From: Linum tenue
Lineage: Eukaryota; Streptophyta; Magnoliopsida; Malpighiales; Linaceae
DNA: 64,000 nucleotides
Assembly: GCA_946122785.1 (NCBI GenBank)
Contig: CAMGYJ010000002.1
Span: 56,197,703 to 56,261,702 of the forward strand
Direction: 5' to 3'
Part shown: piece by piece, positions 47,479-59,007 of the stretch
How the letters are laid out: the number at the start of each line of letters is the position of its first letter
Position numbering within the stretch: the stretch's first letter is position 1
Notes under the pieces: generated by a model
What the model was told of the DNA's origin: nothing
The model's database searches: none
Seen by the model: only the letters and a program-made list of their open reading frames with translations
Made by a program: the position numbers and the translations under genes

Positions 47479-48770
47479 ATCCCCCACATGAAAGAGAATG
47501 CTAAGTTTTGAAAACTATGCAAAAAACTGTGTGACTCTCAACTAAGAATTAGTTGTATTAGGATAGGTGGGTTTCCCTTTGAACCTTCCCTAGTGAACAT
47601 ATATCGAGTATACTCACCAATCGGTAGATATGATATCTTTGAACCGTCGGTTTTTCTTGTATACTAAGACAACATATGTCACACAACCAACTCTTATCCG
47701 CTCGTTGGTTCTCATTGTTGTGTTCGTTTCAGCCATGAACACCGCCTGGTTTCATGAGTGCGTAGAGAATTGGCCTTCTTTTATTCTCCTTGAAGCGGCT
47801 CCACTTCACACTCACATAGGTGATTTCTAAACATGTATTCCGAAAATACACTATTTGATCACAACACTTGTCAAACTTAGAAACCATTAAAAACCTTTCA
47901 TATTTAGGTTTACCCTTATATTTTGGACATTGTCTCATCATGAGAATGGACTTTGAATAAGTTGACAATGTCGGACCATCATTCACAACTTTGTTTTCTC
48001 CTTGAACCTAGAGGTTGGGTCTGCCAATCCTGCTTAGGTAGAGTTACCGCCATGATGATTTGTCCTAGGCCACGAGTCCATTCCCTTCGATGCTATCGTT
48101 AATTTCTAGGTAGGCCTAACGTTTGTTATCACTTGATCTAAGATGATCAATCCAAATAACTTTGCTAGAAATTAATCAATCCATAGTGTCACGTTTCCAT
48201 TATCTTTGACGAGATTTATCACATAACACTCCTAGCCCTTGCAATAACACCTTTGTGCACAAGTGCGTTTTATTAACGCCAGTCTTTGCGGGCCAAACTA
48301 CTCAACTTCACCGGTCTTAGAGTTTAACTTGAACGTTTTCCAAGATACTGCTCCTCGTTATCCATAAATGCCTATCCATTAATGGATTGCCTTTTTGGTT
48401 CATCCGGTGAGTTCCCTTTGGGTACAATACACCAAAGACTCGTCTCTTTCCAATTCACTACACATCTTGTGAGCTTGACTTGATTTTATTGTCTTGCAAT
48501 AATCATAACACATGCCAACGGTATTGAAGTCTCTCCACTTCATTAACCTTAGAGTACTTAAGCTTCACAAGTATCTCTTCAAATGTAGTGACATTTATGA
48601 CTTAGCTTAGAGTTTACGTTAAACTCCTAAGTATTCACATCACTTCACTTTGGAATCACCCAAGCGACATTGCACATCACTTCTCCCCACTTTATCCCCC
48701 ACATTTCAACTATTTCGTCATAGTTGTTGAAACCAACTATTTCGTGAAGATGTTCAACACGCCTTGCTAA
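47479..48770 (-). mobile_element. Internal remnant of the same retrotransposon
   Basis: The sequence follows the polypurine tract and has no long frame. It carries phrases such as GGGTTTCCCTTTGAACC and stays non-coding to about 48.77 kb, where the element appears truncated. The right limit is approximate, and the superfamily is not certain since no protein motif is left. Confidence 0.5.
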
Positions 48771-49330
48771 AGATGCTCGAAGGAACGGAGCGTTCAGGTA
48801 AACTGATCATGAGCTATTTGTGCATTTTCATGTTTGTATGTGTATAGACAATTTTCCTCTTGTAAATATTAGCACCATGCTATTCTGTGGATTGCGTATC
48901 TTTTGCTGGAAGTTAATCTTGCCAGTTTACTGGGCGGGGGAAAAGACTACATTGTTTGTAGCCCTCTAAAGCAAATAACAACCTTAACGAGGTGGTTAAA
49001 AAAACGAACCTTTTGTTTGTATTGTCTTCATCCTTCAGTTCTCTTTCTGCGCAACTTAAAGATGGTGTGTGAGTTTGACATTTGATTTGGAAGCTTTGAA
49101 CATATGCCACTGGTATGTGCGCTTTGCTTTGGATTTTTCGGTTTCATGCTACACTCAATTCTTTTTCTTTAGCAAAAATGACCATTATGCTCTTAGTCAA
49201 AATGTGTCAAATCTTACTGTGATATTGATGAGGACTAAAAATGTAATCTTTCATTGCAAATGGTATCAAGTTTTGGCATGAAATGAGAAAGTTAACAAAC
49301 GTTAACTAAGTTTCAAATTAACTTCACCCA
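48771..49330. other. Unassigned DNA
   Basis: Short frames of 60-70 codons exist, but none resembles a known family. The moderately balanced composition could hide an old gene fragment; nothing firm can be said. Confidence 0.35.
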
Positions 49331-49361
49331 TAATTACCAAATTCCCAAAATAACAATTAAA

Positions 49362-49568
49362 CCCTAACCAAACCCTACCTCTCGCGCGGCCTCACCTATA
49401 CTATATATATTACACCTGAAACTAAGAAAAACCCCAATTGCAGCGTCCACCAACTACTCCTTTTCCCCCACCAAGCATATGCAGCCGCCGCCGCCGCCGC
49501 CGGGAGTAGTTAGGAAAGAAGAGAATACGAGGGTGAGAGCCCTCCTCCCTGCCGCAAGTCCCTGGCCA
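49362..49568 (+). other. Promoter-like stretch with a 30-codon frame
   Basis: A telo-box-like AAACCCTAA (49363-49371), a TATA-like TATATATATTA near 49402 and a GC-rich leader precede an ATG at 49479 that opens a 30-codon frame (MQPPPPPPGVVRKEE...) ending at about 49571. The arrangement resembles a truncated host promoter with a first exon start, but no family is recognised and no continuing exon is found. Confidence 0.3.
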
Positions 49569-50159
49569 TAGATGAAATAGAGGGAGGCAGGCCTTCGTGA
49601 AAGTGGTACCTCCTTCAACAAGACACGACAAAACCTACCTCCATTCACAGGCTCTGCGGGATGCAACGGCCGGTAACGGAATCAGCGATGCATGGCATTT
49701 GATTGAGGAGCTGGGACGGCGGTCAAACTAGAATGCAATTTGATTGAGGCGATGCGCCGGCGGAGCAAAGTCACACTAGTTGGGGGAAGCCTGTTTGGAT
49801 GGGAAAAAAACTCAAGTAAAATCAAGGGAAGGCCCTGGCCGGCGCGGAAAGGAAGGAAGCGATCAATGGAGTGCGCCGCGATCGAGGAGGGTTGACGTGG
49901 AAGAGATTGGCGGAATTACCAATTTCCACCGCACACACCTTGTTGGGATTTACGTTAGAGACTACAAAGCCATTATGGAATTATTGAGGTTGGTCAATTA
50001 AGTGAGAAGTTTGTTGGTGGCAAATGTTAACGTGGCTAGAGATATTGAATGGGTTTATTTAGGTTTTTGCAAATGGAAAAGCACAATCCGCTAGCTCCAC
50101 CATATGCCCAGGTATGAGTTCTCGAAATTCAAACTAATGGCTTGATCAATTTGGTGAGT

Positions 50160-51010
50160 GTTTGAGGGGTAAATTCTATGTTTTGCGTATTTTTAAGTAT
50201 TTGTTTTACGAGTTTTAAGTATTTTTATAAATTGGTTGATATTGTTGTTTATGCTTATGGTTGATGGTTCGTGTTTTATTTGAGTTATGATTTGAAGTAA
50301 ATGTTTATGAGTTTATTATTTACTTTGAAGCTTTATGTTTACGAGTTATTGTTGAAGTTTCATAAACAAGTTTCTTTTTAAGAAGTACTACATCTTCAAA
50401 GAAGGTGGAATCGTTTTAAGAGTTTTTAGTCAATAGCGTAAGTCCGTTGCCCATTTGAGATTTTGAGATAGAGCAGCAATTATGCTCTTGGGACTGAGAC
50501 TTTTAGGATGAGCAACAGTTATGCTCTTGAGAATTGTGAGGATGAATCTTTCACGATAAGTTTAAGATGTAAGGGGGATGAATCGTTACGATTCCCCTAC
50601 CTAAGTTTAAGTTTAAGGAAAGCCTGTATGGGATCTCATACGTATGAGTTGAGCAATCGGACTAGCTAGTGAGGGATCACGTGTCAGCCAAATATTTGAG
50701 TCGAGATTTTTTATCTTTAAGAAGGGAGAGTAGCTTTAGCACCCATACAGTTTTAAGAGTTAAAATTTTTAAGAGTGGAAGTACAAACAACTTTCACTAA
50801 TTTAAGTAAGTGTTTAAGTAAAGTGTTCAAGTATTAGATATTTTAAATTTAAGGGGGAAAACTGACTCTAAATCACTCACCAGACCGTAGTAAGGGAATG
50901 AGCGAGCATCCGATTCGAGAGCAGCTAGTTTGAGGAGAGAAGCACGAGCGTCAGTGAAGATGTTGGAGAAATGGATCTCAAATAGCGACAACACGAACTT
51001 TGTAGGTATT
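50160..51010 (+). repeat. LTR-type retroelement remnant (copy 2 of a pair)
   Basis: Shares ordered blocks with 27960-28770 (GGTAAATTCTA, CTCATACGTATG, ACTAGCTAGTGAG, ACTCACCAGA, GAGCATCCGAT) in the same orientation. The copies are well diverged. Neither is flanked by a visible duplication. Confidence 0.55.
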
Positions 51011-52230
51011 TCAATTTATGATTATAAGTATAGATCGGAGAATAAAATTACGGGATTGTTTGGATTGATTATTTGAAAAACTTGTTATTTGGGGGCAATT
51101 ACCACACAGATACCACATGATATAAAACTTATTATTTGGTCTCAAACTTGTTATTTGGCAAATACCTGCACCCTCCCAAGTATTTGGCAAACAACACTTT
51201 TTGTGTTATTTGGGTTATTTTTTCAAGTCTTTTCAGTTTTATTTTGGTTCACACTTTATCAAGTGCTTTTTGGTAAAAGTAGTACACGTCCTGATTAGAG
51301 TGTTACATTTCGGATCTTAGGAATATATTTTAAGTCTAGTATATTTAGATTAATAAAGATATTTAGGTAGTTACATATACATCTTTAATATATATTATTT
51401 ATTTTAACTTGAGATTTTGGAAGTATACCTGAAGAGTTTTAATATCAATAGACAACTACTACAAACTCAAATTCGAAAAAAACTAGAATCCGAAAAAATT
51501 ATGTTTCTCAAGGGTGATATCAATGCTTACAAGTTACAATGGCCTCTTCTTTCACTTTCAAATCCTCTTGACAACTTGAACGATCCCACCCCATCTCCAT
51601 TCCTACTATTGTACGTAGATTATTATTTAGATCTCTCCATTCCTTATCGTTGTTGTTTTGCACCTTGAATAAGGTTGGTGGATGACATAGTGTGTTTGTT
51701 GTCTGCAAGTTGCGAAGGTTCTAATATAGATCAGTTTCTCACCTACTATCGTGCAAGCTGTAGATTGAAAGATGTTGACACGTGTGAAATCTTCTAATGG
51801 TAATGGGGATGTTGGTAATACTGTTGAGGTGAGTTAAAGCATGAATTAAGAGAGTGAAAGTTATTTATGGCAGGCGGTGGGTTTCGTCTAGTAGCATAAT
51901 CTTAGATATGGTAATTAAATACTTTAAATGGATGGCAATATCGCCAACTTAGTGTAGGGGCATCTTAGAACCTCTAAAGAAGCCAAATAGACTTAGTCTT
52001 TATATTTTTATATGCTCTCTTCGCCACAAAACTAATGTGAAATTATATCCTTTTTGGCTTTATTCTATTTCATATATCCCTTTTTGGAAATCAACTGCTT
52101 TAATAGTTTCATCACTAGGTATTCCACCAATGGTTCAATGTTTTTTTGTTTTCTATTCCTACTCTTGAAATTATAATATTTCAAAAGGGATTTAATTATG
52201 TAAACTGTTAATTTGTAAGGAAAAATCTCA
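51011..52230. other. AT-rich DNA left of the Ulp1-like gene
   Basis: No gene is recognised. The left end of any Mutator-like element containing the following genes should lie here or further left, but no terminal inverted repeat matching the right side could be found by eye. Confidence 0.35.
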
Positions 52231-52379
52231 GGTATTGAGACTCTAATCCAAAGTAATCATGACCATATCAAGGTGTTTTTTCTATTGAACGAAGAGAATA
52301 TGAACTGGAGAGGATCTAGATTGTTGAATCTTATGAAAACTAGTGTTGATCGGTATAGATAGTTGTGAGAAACCACCGA

Positions 52380-54110
52380 CAATATGGAGAAGGACATCCG
52401 AGCGCTAGGAGAAACCCAACAAGAAGAGCTTATGTAGTTGAGAAAGGAGGTGCATCGCTTGAACGAGGAGATTAGAGTCTTAAAGGATGATGTGGTGCTG
52501 GCTGTGAAGAGCAAACTGTGTTAGTTTTTCCCATTTCCGAAGAAAGTTAAAATAGTTGATCTGAAAGGGGAAGACAATATTGGGGTGAGTTACTGTTACA
52601 CTGTATATAGGTTTGTTTGGGTTCTTTACCGGTTGAGTTTAACTCCTTAATTATAAATATATCATTTGTGCAGGGAAAATCAAACTTGTACGTTGAACTG
52701 GATCTCGTTGCATGGCTGGAAAACTAAAGGTGTTCTTGTTTCAAGATAGCAACAAACCCAAGATGGAGCATAAGAAATTTAGAGTTGGGCCATTCAAAGT
52801 GGGTATTCGTGTCAGTGCCGAGGACAACATGTTACTGGACTATGTGTTTCGTACCTGTAACGAGGGAGGGTAATTATTTCATCACCCATTTCAATTTATT
52901 AACTAATGTTGTCTTCGTGACTCTAAGTTAACTTATTGTTTTGTTTATTAGTGAAGAAAAGATTGCTATGATAATTTGCACCTTTTTAACAAGAGAGGAT
53001 ATGTTGACACTGGCACCTAAATCTCTACTGAGCACTCTGGTAAGTAGTGCATGTTTGGACATTGATATACATTTACAAAGTAACCTACCAAAACTAGTAT
53101 AATTAACCTGTTGAATTGCAGATTGTTGACATCATTGTCAAAAGGTTGACATAGATAAAACAAAAAGGGAATCTACCTTTCTGCCCGTTAAATTTGCAGT
53201 ATGAAATTTATTTCGCTTGTGGCTTTAAGATTTGCATTTCACTGATAATCTTTTTGACTTAGGCGAAAGCTTCTGGAGATAGAAAGGACATACGAAACTT
53301 CATCAGAAAAGAAAACGTGAAAACTCTATACTGTTCTGACATTTGTGACTGCGAGGCAGTGTGTATTTTTTTCTTGTGAATTTGTATCTATATTATAGTT
53401 AATGTTGGGTTTCATGATGTGTAAAAATGTTCTTTTTCTGTTTTTCATATAGATATTCATTCACATATACATGGGTAACCATTTCTTGCTATGCGTGGTA
53501 AATCTGAAGAAGCAAGTGTACTGTATTTGGGACTCTTTATTCATGCATGAAGAAGACCGAAATTGAGCAAAAGTTGGTGGACATTGTAAGTAGAGTTTGT
53601 AGAGATCTCAATATGCTAATAGATAAAATCGCACTAAAATTCACTTATGAAATTACACTGAGCAGTCTTGGATATATTATTTGTTGATGGCGGCGTTGAG
53701 TGGTTCCTTGGTGTTAACTCATTCCTAAATTTTGAGTTCGACGAAACAAATGATGCTCCCCGGCAACCAATAAGTAAGTAGTACATCAATGTCTTCATTT
53801 TTAAACCATTTTTCAAATAAGGTGATTAATATAGCTACGTTCTTTGTACAATTGGGATTGTGGTATATTTGTGATCAATTTGATGAAATGTGGCCGCTTC
53901 TTGACCAAAAAAATTGCAAAGTGTATGGGGAAGCAGGTAAGTTGATTAAACTGACTCATTCTCCATTTATTGTGGTTTCAAATTTTAATTATCAATTAAT
54001 TTGTAATTTCAAAGTTCAAAAGTGAGGAGGGCCGTTTGACGTTGGTGCCGGAACTTATCATTTGCACCCCGAATGAGAGGATAACCTTACTTGACAAAGC
54101 AAGAAAACTA
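52380..54110 (+). pseudogene. Ulp1-type (C48) cysteine peptidase gene of transposon type, degraded
   Basis: The conceptual gene has several exons. A coiled-coil segment (LRKEVHRLNEEIRVLKDDV near 52440-52500) is followed by KFRVGPFKVGIRV and ICTFLTREDMLTLAPKSLLS, the usual start of plant transposon-type Ulp1 domains. The catalytic core is present: His in MGNHFLLCVVNLKK (codon 53480-53482), Asp in YCIWDSL (codon 53531-53533), a Gln in DAPRQPI and Cys in YNWDCGIFVINLMKCG (codon 53859-53861). Family members cut SUMO or related modifiers; in plants many copies ride in Mutator-like elements. Stops (after the coiled coil and in the last exons) and a frameshift after the Asp exon argue against a working product, though the catalytic triad is preserved. 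The right part is duplicated at 58.1 kb. Confidence 0.75.
53087..53973 (+). repeat. Direct duplication, copy 1 (Ulp1 catalytic exons)
   Basis: An about 890-bp block from AGTATAATTAACCTGTTGAA to TTTATTGTGGTTTCAAAT that recurs at 58103-59007, introns included, with a low level of substitutions and small indels. The two copies flank the plastid insertion. Confidence 0.92.
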
Positions 54111-54207
54111 GTCGTATGAAGAAGCTTTACTTGATGAAGTGAGGTGAATGAGATGTTTATCAATATTTTGTTCTATTTCAACAATTGGCCTCAATCTTTT
54201 TTTTAAT

Positions 54208-54422
54208 CTTTCTTATGTTGCTTGGATAGTTAGTTCTTTGACGAGGGATTGGATCATTGGAATCTTGTTCATTTCTTATGTTGCTGGGATTATTAGTTCG
54301 TTGATGAGGATTGGAATCTTGCTCATTTCTTATGTTGCTGGGATTATTAGTTCTTTGATGAGGATTGGAATCTTGCTCATTTCATATGTTGTTAGGACTA
54401 TTATTTCTATGATAATGAGGAT
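54208..54422. repeat. Tandem repeat, unit about 50-60 bp
   Basis: Four imperfect copies of a unit with TTTCTTATGTTGCTGGGATT, ATTAGTTCTTTGATGAGG and ATTGGAATCTTG. The hydrophobic 96-codon frame across it is repeat-derived. Confidence 0.85.
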
Positions 54423-54436
54423 TGTATTTATTTATT

Positions 54437-54640
54437 AGGTCTCCACAAGCCCCCTCCCCCTGAACTCTAACCCGTATGCAGGCTATATGTTTTGAAGCTA
54501 TTTAGACTTGCTTTGCAAGTCCTCTGCCCCTAAAATTTTTGTTCTAGAGGGATTGAACCCACTACCTTAAGGTTATAGACTTTCCCATTCCATATTAGTC
54601 AATAAAGTCAGCATCTTAAACCACTAGGCTGGTCGCCTAT
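54437..54640 (-). mobile_element. tRNA-derived SINE
   Basis: On the minus strand the 5' part carries a pol III A-box-like TGGTTTAAGATGCTGAC (54623 downwards) and a perfect B-box GGTTCAATCCC (54559-54549), followed by a tRNA-unrelated tail ending in GGGGCTTGTGGAGACC and an AATAAATAAAT run. The spacing and tail fit a plant SINE and not a tRNA gene, since no cloverleaf with paired acceptor ends can be formed. It lies directly beside the plastid insertion. Confidence 0.7.
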
Positions 54641-54690
54641 TACTTGTACAAATGTCAATCTCTTTAGAAAAGAAGGGGGGGGGGGGGTTT

Positions 54691-55170
54691 GTGATGATCT
54701 TTTTTATACTAGGTAATCTATTATCCTTATGCATGAAGATAATCAATTCGGTCGTTGTGGTCGGACTCTATTATGGATTTCTGACCACATTCTCCATGGG
54801 GCCTTCTTATCTCTTCCTTCTCCGAGCTCGGGTTATAGAAGAAGGAGAAGAAGGAACCGAGAAGAAGGTATCAGCAACAACAGGTTTTATTACGGGACAG
54901 CTCATGATGTTTCTATCGATCTATTATGCGCCTCTGCATCTAGCATTGGGTAGACCTCATACAATAACTGTCCTAGCCCTACCATATATTTTATTGAATT
55001 TCTTTTGGAATAATCACAAACACTTTTTTGATTATGGATCCACTACCGGAAATTCAATTCGTAAGCTTAGTATTCAATGTGTATTCCTGAACAATTTCAT
55101 TTTTCAATTATTCAACCATTTCCTTTTACCAAGTTCAATGTTAATCCGAAAACAATATTCAATATTTTGA
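54691..55170 (+). pseudogene. ycf1: Plastid ycf1 (Tic214) 5' fragment
   Basis: The frame reads [60 protein letters not shown] and [20 protein letters not shown], the membrane N-terminus of Ycf1, a plastid protein-import component. It ends after [11 protein letters not shown] with a few unrelated codons and a stop, as in the truncated ycf1 copy at the inverted-repeat border. The first codons are altered. This is nuclear and not expected to be expressed. Confidence 0.93.
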
Positions 55171-55339
55171 ACATTAATTATTAATTTAATTCCAAGTGTA
55201 ATTAAAAAAGAGAAAAATCTTCTTTTTAGAAATTTAGAAAATAAAGAAAGTAGTAAATTACTAAAAAAATTAATACATAAAATAAGTACAATAAAAGATA
55301 AGAAGAAATGCGGCCCCCTCCTACATATTTTAGAACCTC

Positions 55340-55900
55340 TCATAGAAAGAAACTCGTAAAACCAACTCCATTGATAATTCCATCAATTACTCGTCTATCA
55401 AAAAAATGAGTAAATTTCGCAAATGTTCTTACCCCCTCACTTAATGATTTTTCATAAAAGGTATCTATGTAACCACGATTATAGGACCAATCATATATAA
55501 CATGTAATATTTTATCCCTAAGAACTCTTTTAAGACCTTTTTTAGCAAACGAATTAAAGAAGTTCAAATTTTGAAATGATGAATAAACAGGCTTATATAA
55601 AGAAGACACTATAAATATTCCAAAATAAGCTATACTGACTGAAAAGGTTGCGTTTGTTAGAAATTCCGACCAATCGGAAGAATTTTGTTCATTTTTTTGA
55701 AAAAAGTTTAAAGACGGCATTAACAATTTGGATAATATATCCAAATTCATTCCTTCTTGATTGAATTCATTGAACGGGATTCCTATGCCTGCAATAAACA
55801 AAGTAGATAATCCCAATACAAGAATCGGAAATAACATAGTCTTATCTGATTCCTGGGGATAAAAAAAAGCCTTTAGTGTTAAAATGATTAGTAATAATAA
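55340..55900 (-). pseudogene. ndhF: Plastid ndhF C-terminal fragment
   Basis: On the minus strand the frame reads [59 protein letters not shown] and [19 protein letters not shown], the C-terminal part of NADH dehydrogenase-like subunit 5. It converges on the ycf1 fragment exactly as in plastid genomes. The 5' end shows a deletion before the junction with rpoC2, and the N-terminal two thirds are absent. Non-functional. Confidence 0.93.
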
Positions 55901-55996
55901 AGGGCCATCCCCTTTTTCTTTCATTACTCTCAATTGGATATATATTTTTCCAAGAAAAGAAAACCCTTTCATTTTATTATTTATTCAGACTCAGAG

Positions 55997-58098
55997 GGGG
56001 AAATGCATTGGAGTACTGATCTATACCATGCACCTGAATTTACATATAGTAATGTACACCTCTTACCAAAAACAAGTCATTTATGGATATTATCGGGGTG
56101 TTCTCGTGGATTCAATATAGTTCCTTTTTCACTACATAAGGATCAAGATCAAATAGACGTTCATTCTCTTTCTGTCGAAATACAATCCATTTTGAGTCTT
56201 TCAGTAAATAATGAGCAAGTTAAAAGCAAATTCTTTAGTTCAAATCTTTCTGGTAAAAAAGAAAGTAGGATTCCAGATTATTCAGAACTAAATCGAGTCA
56301 TATGTACGGATCATTGTCATCACATATATCCTGAGACTCTCTATGAGAATTCTTATTTATTGGCAAAAAGGTGAACAAATCGATTCATCATCCCCTTCAA
56401 GTCGATTCAAGAAAAAGAGAAAGAACTAATGCCCCTTTTGGGTATCTCGATTCAAATACCGACAAATGGTATTTTCCGCGGAAATAGTATTTTTGCTTAT
56501 TTCGACGATCCCCAATATCGAAGAAACAGTTCAGGAATTACTAAATATGGGGCTTTAGATGTACATTCAATCATAAACATAAAAAAAGAGGATTTGATTG
56601 AGTATCGAGGAATCAAAGATTTAAACCAAAATACCAAATGAAAATAGATCGCTTTTTTTTCATTCCCGAGGAAGTTTATATTTCCCCGAGTCCTCTCCCC
56701 TAATGGTACGGAACAATAGTATCATTGGAGTAGATACACAAATCACTTTAAATACAAGAAGCCGAGTAGGCGGATTGATTCGAGTGGAGAGAAAAAAAAA
56801 ATTGAAGTGAAAATTTTTTCTGGAGATATTCATTTTCCGGGATTGACCGGTAAGATATCGCGCCACAGTGGTATCTTGATACCACCGGGAACAGTAACAT
56901 TAAATTCTAAAAAATTGAAAAAAGTCAAAAGTTGGATTTATGTACAACGGATCACACATACCAAGAAAAGATATTTTGTTCTAGTTCGACCGGTAATTAT
57001 ATATGAAATAGCGGACGATATAAATTTAGAACCACTTTTCACCCAGGATGTATTGCAGGAAAAGGATAATCTGAAATTTCAAGTTGTCAATTACATTCTT
57101 TATGGAAATGATAATGGTAAACCGATTCGGGGAATTTTGGACACAAGTATTCAATTAGTTCGGACTTGTTTAGTGTTGAATTGGGACCAAAACAAAAAAG
57201 GTTCTTCTATCGAGGAAGCCCCCGCTTCTTTTGTTGAAGTAAGTATAAAAGGTATGGTTTGTAATTTCCTCAAAATCCGCTTATTGAAATCCCATATTTC
57301 ATATATTAGCAAAAAAAGGAATGATCCCCGAGGTTCCGAATTTTTCTCTGATAATGGTTCAACTCACACCAATATTAATCCATTTTATTTCAATTATTCT
57401 AAGGCAAAGATTCAACCATCACTTAAACAAAATCAAGGAACTATTAGTACATTGTTGAATAGAAATAAAGAATCTCAATCTTTGATAATTTTGTCATCAT
57501 CTAATTGTTTTCGAATGGATCTATTCAACGATGTAAAATCGAAAAATGCAATAAAAGAATCAATTAAAAGAGATCCTAGAATTCCAATTACGAATTCGTT
57601 GGGGCCTTTAGGAGCAGCCCCTCAAATTGTTAATTTTTTTTCATTTTACCATTTAATGACGCATAATCAGATCTCGATAAATAAATATTTGAATCTTGAC
57701 AAGTTAAAACAGACTTTTCGCGTACTTAAATATTATTTAATGGGTGAAAACGGGAGAATCGGTAATCCTGATCCGTATTCGGGTGGTAAGAGTGCATTGA
57801 ATCCATTTAATTTGGATTGGTATTTTCTCCATGAAAATTATAATCATAATTATTGTGCCGAAACAGTCACATTAATTAGCCTGGGGCAGTTTATTTGTGA
57901 AAATGTATGTATGGCCAAAGATGGACCATACCTCCAATCTGGTCAAGTTATAATTGTTTACGTTGATTCTGTCGTAATAAGATCTGCTAAACCTTATTTG
58001 GCCACTCCGGAAGCAACTGTTCATGGCCAGTACGGAAAAATCATTTACGAAGGGGATACATTAGTTACATTTATCATTTTCTATAGGTACAACCTTAC
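55997..58098 (+). pseudogene. rpoC2: Plastid rpoC2 internal fragment
   Basis: Three frames in succession (55997-56374, 56429-56641, 56807-58102) read internal RpoC2 sequence: [80 protein letters not shown] and [19 protein letters not shown]. This is the beta'' subunit of the plastid-encoded RNA polymerase. At least two indels break the frame, and both ends of the gene are missing; the right end stops after GDTLVTFI. The last 431-codon frame is open but lacks a plastid or nuclear expression context. Confidence 0.93.
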
Positions 58099-58102
58099 GT
58101 AA

Positions 58103-59007
58103 ACCAGTATAATTAACCTGTTGAATTGCAGATTGTTGACACCATTGTCAAAAGGTTGACATGGGAAGACATGGATAAAACAAAAAGGGAATGTGCCTTT
58201 CTGCCCGTTAAATTTGCAGTATGAAATTTATTTCGCTTGTGGCTTTAAGATTTGCATTTCACTGATAATCTTACTAACTTAGGCGAAAGCTTCTGGAGAT
58301 AGAAAGGACATACGGAACTTCATAAGAAAAGAGAACGTGAAAACTCTATACTGTTCTGACATTTGTGACTGCGAGGCAGTGTGTATTTTTTTTCTTGTGA
58401 ATTTGTATCTATATTATAGTTAATGTTGGGTTTCATGTTGTGTAAAAATGTTCTTTTTATGTTTTTCATATAGATATTCATTCACATATACATGGGTCAC
58501 CATTTCTTGCTATGCGTGGTAAATCTGAAGAGGCAAGAGTACTGTATTTGGGACTCTTTATTCATGCATGAAGAAGACCGAAATTGAGCAAAAGTTGGTG
58601 GACATTGTAAGTAGAGTTTGTAGAGATCTCAATATGCTAATAGATAAAATCGCACTAAAATTCACTTATGAAATTAAAGTTAGCAGTCTTGGATATATTA
58701 TTTGTTGATGGCGGCGGTGAGTGGTTCCTTGGTGTTAACTCATTCCTAAATTTTGAGTTCGACGAAACAAATGATGCTCCCCGACAACCAATAAGTAAGT
58801 AGTATATCAATGTCTTTATTTGTAAACCATTTTTTTCAAATAAGGTGATTAATATAGCTACGTTCTTTGTACAAGTGGGATTGTGGTATATTTGTGATCA
58901 ATTTGATGAAATGTGGCCGCTTCTAGAGCAAAAAAATTGCAAAGTGTATGGGGAAGCAGGTAAGTTGATTAGATTGACTCATGCTCCATTTATTGTGGTT
59001 TCAAATC
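58103..59007 (+). repeat. Direct duplication, copy 2 (Ulp1 catalytic exons)
   Basis: Second copy of 53087-53973. The catalytic His (codon 58501-58503), Asp (58552-58554) and Cys (58882-58884, within KWDCGIFVINLMKCG) are kept, but a stop follows two codons after KCG. It also has a short extra segment (GGGAAGACAT near 58162). It begins within about 20 bp of the plastid junction. Confidence 0.92.

Larger units (their letters stand above)
54660..58102. mobile_element. Nuclear plastid DNA insertion (NUPT), chimeric
   Basis: About 3.4 kb of plastid-type sequence. 54.66 to about 55.9 kb corresponds to the inverted-repeat/small-single-copy junction (ycf1 fragment converging on ndhF). About 55.99-58.1 kb corresponds to rpoC2 from the large single-copy region. 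These loci are not neighbours in plastid genomes, so two fragments were joined before or during insertion. The left end has a run of about 14 G. Frameshifts show the copy is not functional. It is flanked by the duplicated Ulp1 block. Confidence 0.92.

Noticed and set aside
54148..54438. 96-codon hydrophobic frame resembling a membrane protein
   Set aside because: Generated by a 50-60 bp tandem repeat.
54437..54640. tRNA gene
   Set aside because: A- and B-boxes are present but no acceptor stem or cloverleaf, and a non-tRNA tail follows; it is called a SINE.
54660..58102. Functional plastid genes or a plastid genome contig
   Set aside because: Frameshifts, a non-plastid gene junction, and nuclear transposon sequence on both sides.
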